A stretch of DNA of 9,241 nucleotides from Bacillota bacterium (GTDB taxonomy: Bacteria; Bacillota; Negativicutes; Sporomusales; UBA7701), in the NCBI GenBank assembly GCA_023415075.1, contig JAEZLU010000206.1:1-9241 (forward strand), in the 5' to 3' direction. Under the pieces are notes generated by a model. It was given only the letters and a program-made list of their open reading frames with translations, had not been told where the DNA came from and made no database searches. Of this stretch, positions 5,560 through 9,241 are shown in pieces. Within the stretch, counting starts at the first letter, position 1. Each line of letters begins with the position of its first letter. Position numbers and translations under genes: made by a program.

Positions 5560-7439
5560 ATGGCGGAAATAATGGTCATCGCCCCTAACGCGGAAATTGC
5601 CCGCCTGGCCGGCGAGCTGGCCGGCAACGACACCGATATCGCCATATCCGAAGGAAGGCTGGCCGCGGGAGTGGCCGCCGGCCGCCAGGCGCTAGCCGGC
5701 GGCTTTCGCGTCCTGGTGAGCCGGGGCGTCACCCTCCGCATGCTGGCCGCCGCCCTACCGGAGGCGTCGCTGGCCGAGATCCGCATCACCGGCTACGATC
5801 TGCTGCGGGCCCTCCTCGAGGCTAAACCGCAGACAGTCAGGGCGGCGATCGTCGACTACCCGAACGTCCTGGCCGGCATGGCCGCCGTCGAGACCATCCT
5901 CGGCGTCAAGCCGACCATCAAGATCGCCATTGACGAGGGGCTGGACTACCCGGCGGCCGTTAAGGCCGCGGTGGCGGCCGGCGCCCGCTGCGTCATCGGC
6001 AACCAGGCGGTGGTGCAGGAGGCAGCGGCCTGCGGCGTGGCCGGCGTGCTCATCCGCTCGGGCCGAGAAGCGGTCGAGCAGGCAATCGCCGCCGCCAAGC
6101 AGATGCTGGAGATTCATCGGACGCGCGACGCCAGCGCCCGCCAGACCGATATCGTTATCAACGCCGTCGACTACGGCCTGGTGGCCATTGACGCCGACGG
6201 GGCGGTGACTGCCATCAACAGCGAGGCCCGCCGCCTGCTGAATCTGGCGCCGGCGGGGACGCCGACGGTCGGTGAGGAGTTTCTGACCCGCATGCGCCAG
6301 GCGCTCTGCGATAACCGGCCCTGGACCGGCAGTATCGTCAAATTGGCCGAGGGCCTGTCGGTGGTCGCCGACTATCGGCCGATCGTCGTCGGCGGCCGCG
6401 CGGTGGGCGCGGTGGCCACCCTCCAGGAGCTGTCCCGCCTGCAGGCCATGGAGCATAAGACCCGCCACGAACTGGCCCAGCGCGGCCTGGTCGCCAGGCA
6501 CAGCTTCCTCGACATCCAGTCGCGGACGCCGGCCATGCGCCAGGTTATCGCCGAGGCCGAGCGGTTCGCCCGCTTCGACGCCACCGTTCTCATTACCGGC
6601 GAAACCGGCGTCGGCAAGGAGTACTTCGCCCACGCCATCCACCAGGCCAGTCCGCGCCGCAAAGGACCGTTCGTCGCCGTCAACTGCGCCGCCATCCCCG
6701 AGGCCATCCTCGAAAGCGAACTGTTCGGCTACGCCGAGGGCGCTTTTACCGGCGCCAAGCGGGGCGGCAAGATCGGCCTGTTCGAGCAGGCCCACCGGGG
6801 GACGGTTTTTCTTGACGAGATCGGCGATATGTCGGCCCACCTACAGGCCAGGCTTCTCAGGGTGCTGCAGGAGCACGAGGTTTACCGCCTGGGCGACGAC
6901 CGGATAATCCGGTGGATATCCGGGTAGTCGCCGCCACCAACCGCGACTTGTGGGCAATGGTCGAGGCCGGCCGTTTCCGCGAGGACCTCTACCACCGGCT
7001 GGACGCCTTTACCCTGGCGGTGCCGCCGCTCAGAGAGCGGCCGAGCGATATTGCCGACTTCGCCCAGAAGTTCCTCGGCGAATTAGCCGCCGAGTACCAC
7101 GCCGCCGTCCGCGAGATCGAGCCGGCAGCCCTGGTCGGGCTGGAGAAACATGCCTGGCCGGGCAACATCCGCGAACTTTTCAACGTTATGAGCCGGCTGG
7201 TGGCCCTGGCCAGCGGGCCGGTCATCACCGCCGGTCAGGTCGAACGGGTGCTGGCCGGCCGCCGCCAGCCGCGCCGGACGACTGCCGCCGGCGGCCTCAA
7301 AGCCCTTGAGCAGGAGGCCATCGAGGCCGCGCTGGCCAAGACGGGCGGCAACCGGCAGAAAGCGGCCGATTTGCTAGGTATCGGCCGGGCCACCCTCTGG
7401 CGCAAGCTCAAACAGGGCGATAGCGATGTTTCAAAGTGA
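5560..7439 (+). pseudogene. Sigma-54 enhancer-binding activator (PrpR_N–PAS–AAA+–Fis HTH), split by a one-base deletion
   Basis: The start is ATG 5560, preceded by GGGGAG (5546-5551) at 8 bases and 5 bases after the DUF951 stop. Residues 1-185 resemble the PrpR N-terminal sensor domain (IRITGYDLLRALLEA, DYPNVLAGMAAVETILG). Residues about 195-300 are a PAS domain (INAVDYGLVAIDADGAVTAIN). From about 320 is the sigma-54 AAA+ domain: GETGVGKE (Walker A, 347-354), ESELFGY, the sigma-54-contacting GAFTGA loop (394-399) and GTVFLDEIGD (Walker B). At 6909-6911 the expected codons for RIIPVDIRV read ATC CGG TGG: one C is missing, and the first frame stops at 6925-6927 after RWISG. The rest resumes at 6912 in another frame: VDIRVVAATNRDL, FREDLYHRLD, PPLRERPSDI, AWPGNIREL, then the Fis-type HTH GNRQKAADLLGIGRATLWRKL. 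Restoring one C gives about 626 residues. As written, the 455-residue product lacks sensor II and DNA binding. It could be a true mutation or a CCC-to-CC sequencing error. Its target is probably the sigma-54 promoter just downstream. Confidence 0.9.
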
Positions 7440-7475
7440 AACCGAGACGTATCAAGAAGATGCGTCTCGGTTTTT
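7439..7475 (+). terminator. Strong intrinsic terminator after the regulator gene
   Basis: A 15-bp stem, with one T·G wobble, is formed by 7439-7453 (AAACCGAGACGTATC) and 7459-7473 around the loop AAGAA. It runs into a T-tract (7471-7475). It overlaps the regulator's stop codon and cleanly separates the selD-to-regulator run from the dehydrogenase. Confidence 0.9.
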
Positions 7476-7517
7476 GCGTTTGCGGCCAAACCGGCTGTTA
7501 CCGGGCCTTCGCGGCCT

Positions 7518-7532
7518 TGGCACACTATTTGC
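7518..7532 (+). promoter_or_regulatory. Sigma-54 (-24/-12) promoter of the dehydrogenase gene
   Basis: TGGCAC at 7518-7523, five bases (ACTAT), then TTGC at 7529-7532. This matches the sigma-54 consensus TGGCAC-N5-TTGC, with the GG and GC doublets correctly spaced. Transcription would start near 7543-7545, about 40 bases before the dehydrogenase start. An activator is obligatory for such promoters, and the enhancer-binding protein immediately upstream is the obvious candidate. I could not define its upstream binding site; GCGGCC occurs twice (7482-7487, 7511-7516), and the terminator dyad also lies in the expected range. Confidence 0.85.
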
Positions 7533-7582
7533 GATATAAGGGAAGCAGAAACCAAGCCCGCAATATATTTGAAGGAGTGACA

Positions 7583-8524
7583 ATGATGAAAATAGCTTTT
7601 CTCGGCAGCGGCAAGGTCGGCGCGGCGGTTGCTTATACCACCGCCCTCAAGGGCCTGGCCCATGAAATCGTGATGGTCGACGCTTTCGCCGACAAGGCCC
7701 ACGGCGAAGCCCTTGACATTATGCAGGCCCAGGCGTTCTGCCCGCAGACCAGGGTCCGCCACGGCGATATCGCCGCCACCGCCGGCTCGGATATTGTCGT
7801 CATCAGCGCCGGCATCCCCCGCAAGGCCGACGAGCCGCGGGTGCTGCTGCTCAGCCGCAACGCCGCCCTCATCGCCGACCTGGTCCGTCAGGCGGTGGCC
7901 CTCAGCCCTGATTGCATCATCTTCATGATCACCAACCCGCTTGACGTTATGACCCAGCTGGCCTACCAGGTATCCGGGCTGCCGGCCGGCCGGGTTATCG
8001 GCATGGGCACCGTTCTCGACACCGCCCGCTACCGCTCCCACCTGGCCGCCGCCTTCGGCGTGTCGGCCGAAGACCTCGACGCTTATGTGGTCGGCGAACA
8101 CGGCGAGACCATGGTAGCGCTCACCAGCGGCATCTCGCTGCGCGGCGTGCCGCTCGCCGCCCTGCCAACCTGCGACGCCGGCAAGCTCGACAAGGTGGTT
8201 GCCGACGTTATCGCCGCTTCCGGCCAGGTTATCGGCCTCAAGGGGGGCACGGTGTTCGCGCCGGCCGCTTCGGCCACCGCCGTCCTCGAGGCCATTATCC
8301 AGGACAGCCGGGCCGTGCTGCCGGTCTGCACTTATAACGCGACCCACGGCGTCAGTATCAGCCTGCCGACCATCGTTGGCCGCGGCGGCGCCGGCCCGGT
8401 TTTCGAAATCGCCATGTCGGCAGCCGAAAAAGAAAAATTTGCCGCTTCGCTGGCCAATGTCAAGAAATATGTCGCCGAACTCGACGGCGCCCTGGGTGGG
8501 GCCAACAGCCAGCAGGCCTCCTGA
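7583..8524 (+). CDS. mdh: Malate/lactate dehydrogenase family protein, probably malate dehydrogenase
   Basis: An NAD-dependent 2-hydroxyacid dehydrogenase of the LDH/MDH superfamily, 313 residues, the usual length. The Rossmann motif GSGKVG is at 8-13, and an acidic residue ends the second strand (VDAF, Asp33), indicating NAD rather than NADP. The substrate-specificity position is Arg80 in SAGIPRKADEPR, as in malate dehydrogenases (lactate enzymes have Gln). Arg86 is the loop arginine. Asp146/Arg149 in GTVLDTARYR and His173 in VVGEHGETM complete the catalytic set. The segment GTVLDTAR looks more lactate-dehydrogenase-like than the usual MDH pattern, so another hydroxyacid is possible. GAAGGAG (7571-7577) is 5 bases from ATG 7583 and 8 from ATG 7586; either could be the start, a one-residue difference. 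A sigma-54 promoter drives it, so expression is probably switched by a metabolite-sensing activator rather than constitutive. The gene stands alone between terminators. Confidence 0.9.
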   Translation: MMKIAFLGSGKVGAAVAYTTALKGLAHEIVMVDAFADKAHGEALDIMQAQAFCPQTRVRHGDIAATAGSDIVVISAGIPRKADEPRVLLLSRNAALIADLVRQAVALSPDCIIFMITNPLDVMTQLAYQVSGLPAGRVIGMGTVLDTARYRSHLAAAFGVSAEDLDAYVVGEHGETMVALTSGISLRGVPLAALPTCDAGKLDKVVADVIAASGQVIGLKGGTVFAPAASATAVLEAIIQDSRAVLPVCTYNATHGVSISLPTIVGRGGAGPVFEIAMSAAEKEKFAASLANVKKYVAELDGALGGANSQQAS

Positions 8525-8555
8525 GCCGTCGCCGATAACAAAGCCTTTTCCACCG

Positions 8556-8590
8556 TATCCCGGACGGGTATTGCAAACTCGTCCGGGATA
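8556..8590. terminator. Hairpin downstream of the dehydrogenase, weak T-tract
   Basis: A perfect 11-bp stem, TATCCCGGACG (8556-8566) with CGTCCGGGATA (8580-8590), extends inward by three more pairs, one of them G·T, to a loop of about 7 bases. It lies 31 bases after the dehydrogenase stop. The following TTCTACAATT is only moderately T-rich, so termination may be partial. The loop and 3' arm overlap a promoter. Confidence 0.6.
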
Positions 8591-8599
8591 TTCTACAAT
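8571..8599 (+). promoter_or_regulatory. Sigma-70-type promoter for the YchF-like gene
   Basis: TTGCAA (8571-8576) is a -35 candidate and TACAAT (8594-8599) is a good -10, 5 of 6 matches, with exactly 17 bases between. Transcription would start near 8606, giving a leader of about 97 bases. The -35 box occupies the loop and the spacer the 3' arm of the preceding hairpin. Confidence 0.6.
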
Positions 8600-8702
8600 T
8601 AACTGGATGATTTCGGTTTTTTGAGAAGCCGAGGCTGGTCAGAAACGACGCCAGGCGAAGTTTTTGGGGCAGCCGGAATTTGCTGTTAAGGTGGAATAAA
8701 CC

Positions 8703-9241
8703 ATGAGCACCAACCTGGAAGTAGGTATCCTCGGTCTGCCGAACGTCGGCAAGACCACGCTGTTCAACGCTCTCACCAAGGCCGGGGCGGCCGTGTCGAG
8801 CTTCGTCTCGGGCGCGGTCGAGCCCAACGTCGGCGTGGTCGAGGTGCCGGACGAACGGCTGGCCAAGCTGGCCGAAATGTACAAGCCGAAAAAAATCACG
8901 CCGACCAAGATGCAGTTCGTCGATATCGCCGGCCTCGGCAAAGGCGCCTCCAAGGGCGCCGGCCTCGGCAATAAGTTCCTGTCGCATATCCGCCAGGTCG
9001 ACGCCGTCATCGAGGTGGTCCGCTGCTTCAGCGACCCGGGAGTGATGAACGCCGACACCGAGCCCGATCCGCTGGGCGACATCGAGATACTGAACACCGA
9101 GCTGTGCCTGGCCGACCTGGAGACGCTGGAAAAGCGCCAGGAACGGCTGCAGAAGATGCTCAAGAGCGGCGACAAGAAGATTCAGGCCGAGCTTGAACTC
9201 ATCGGCCGCCTCAAGCCGGCCCTCGAGGAGATAACCCCCGC
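8703..9241 (+). CDS. ychF: YchF/Obg-family GTPase-like protein (redox-regulated ATPase YchF family), 3' partial
   Basis: ATG 8703 follows AAGGTGG (8688-8694) at 8 bases, and the frame runs off the window after 179 codons of an expected 360 or so. The G1 motif GLPNVGKTT (11-19) leads into LFNALTKAGA, as in YchF/Ola1 proteins. EPNVGVVEVPDERLAKLAE (40-58), FVDIAGL (G3, 72-78), KGASKGAGLGNKFLSHIRQVDA and VVRCF (105-109) are hallmark YchF segments, followed by the start of the coiled-coil insertion (LADLETLEKRQERLQKML). YchF binds ATP and ribosomes and affects stress responses. Switch I is unusual: where YchF normally has NYPFCTIEPNVG, this protein has SSFVSGAVEPNVG, losing the YPF and the Thr. 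It may be a divergent paralogue rather than the housekeeping YchF. The nucleotide-specificity motif lies beyond the window. Confidence 0.87.
   Translation, partial: MSTNLEVGILGLPNVGKTTLFNALTKAGAAVSSFVSGAVEPNVGVVEVPDERLAKLAEMYKPKKITPTKMQFVDIAGLGKGASKGAGLGNKFLSHIRQVDAVIEVVRCFSDPGVMNADTEPDPLGDIEILNTELCLADLETLEKRQERLQKMLKSGDKKIQAELELIGRLKPALEEITP

Noticed and set aside
5755..6840. Long antisense frame of 361 codons opposite the regulator
   Set aside because: It is a shadow of a GC-rich conserved gene on the plus strand, with no recognisable motifs.
6900..6927. Programmed -1 frameshift in the regulator
   Set aside because: No slippery heptamer is present at the junction, and the family is normally a single frame; a missing C explains it more simply.
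7235..8347. Long antisense frame of 370 codons opposite the dehydrogenase
   Set aside because: It spans the terminator and sigma-54 promoter and mirrors the dehydrogenase; no motifs or plausible start.
1..9241. CRISPR array, tRNA (including tRNA-Sec), rRNA or transposase genes
   Set aside because: No regularly spaced repeat array, cloverleaf or transposase motif was seen by eye in any gap or frame.

Overview
The window is GC-rich DNA from an anaerobic, selenium-using bacterium. The best fit is a Firmicute, probably a Negativicutes/Sporomusaceae-type organism. The reasons are the run selD–yedF–DUF3343–MscS channel–DUF951 ending near a YchF-family GTPase, GGAGG-type ribosome binding sites, an in-frame UGA in selD that needs a selenocysteine decoding system, and a sigma-54 activator beside a -24/-12 promoter. 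The taxonomic call is inference; no rRNA or marker tree is available here.

Left part (1–2641). The window opens inside a CYTH–CHAD gene (inorganic triphosphatase/polyphosphate-binding family) whose 5' end is missing. After it come a perfect hairpin and about 330 bases without a credible gene. That stretch is dense in inverted repeats, including a perfect 15-bp pair 214 bp apart end to end, and looks like a dispersed repeat or a structured RNA. On the minus strand lies an unrecognised gene encoding a 312-residue protein with a helical N-terminal part, a Cys/Pro-rich middle with eight consecutive prolines, and a low-complexity Ala/Gly/Lys/Ser/Pro tail. A short AT-rich divergent region with a palindrome separates it from the selenium genes.

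Central part (2642–7475). This is a tightly packed plus-strand cluster. selD (selenophosphate synthetase) has a UGA at residue 13, exactly where the catalytic Cys/Sec sits, followed by a plausible bacterial SECIS hairpin; a naive gene caller truncates it. It overlaps yedF, which overlaps a DUF3343 Se/S-carrier-like gene, followed at short spacing by an MscS-family channel, a small zinc-ribbon-like DUF951 protein and a sigma-54 enhancer-binding regulator (PrpR_N–PAS–AAA+–Fis HTH). The regulator is split by a one-base deletion just after its Walker B motif. A strong intrinsic terminator closes the run.

Right part (7476–9241). About 45 bases past that terminator is a textbook -24/-12 sigma-54 promoter, then a stand-alone LDH/MDH-family gene with malate-type specificity residues. 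The simplest reading is that the regulator just upstream controls it. After a hairpin whose loop contains the -35 box of a good sigma-70 promoter comes a YchF-family GTPase with an unusual switch I region, cut by the window end.

I see no tRNA, rRNA, CRISPR array or recognisable transposase. Most other long open frames on both strands are shadows caused by high GC. I do not see a clearly undescribed system. The points most worth a second look are the hidden Sec-SelD, the frameshifted regulator with its sigma-54 target, the repeat-rich intergenic element and the divergent YchF-like protein.
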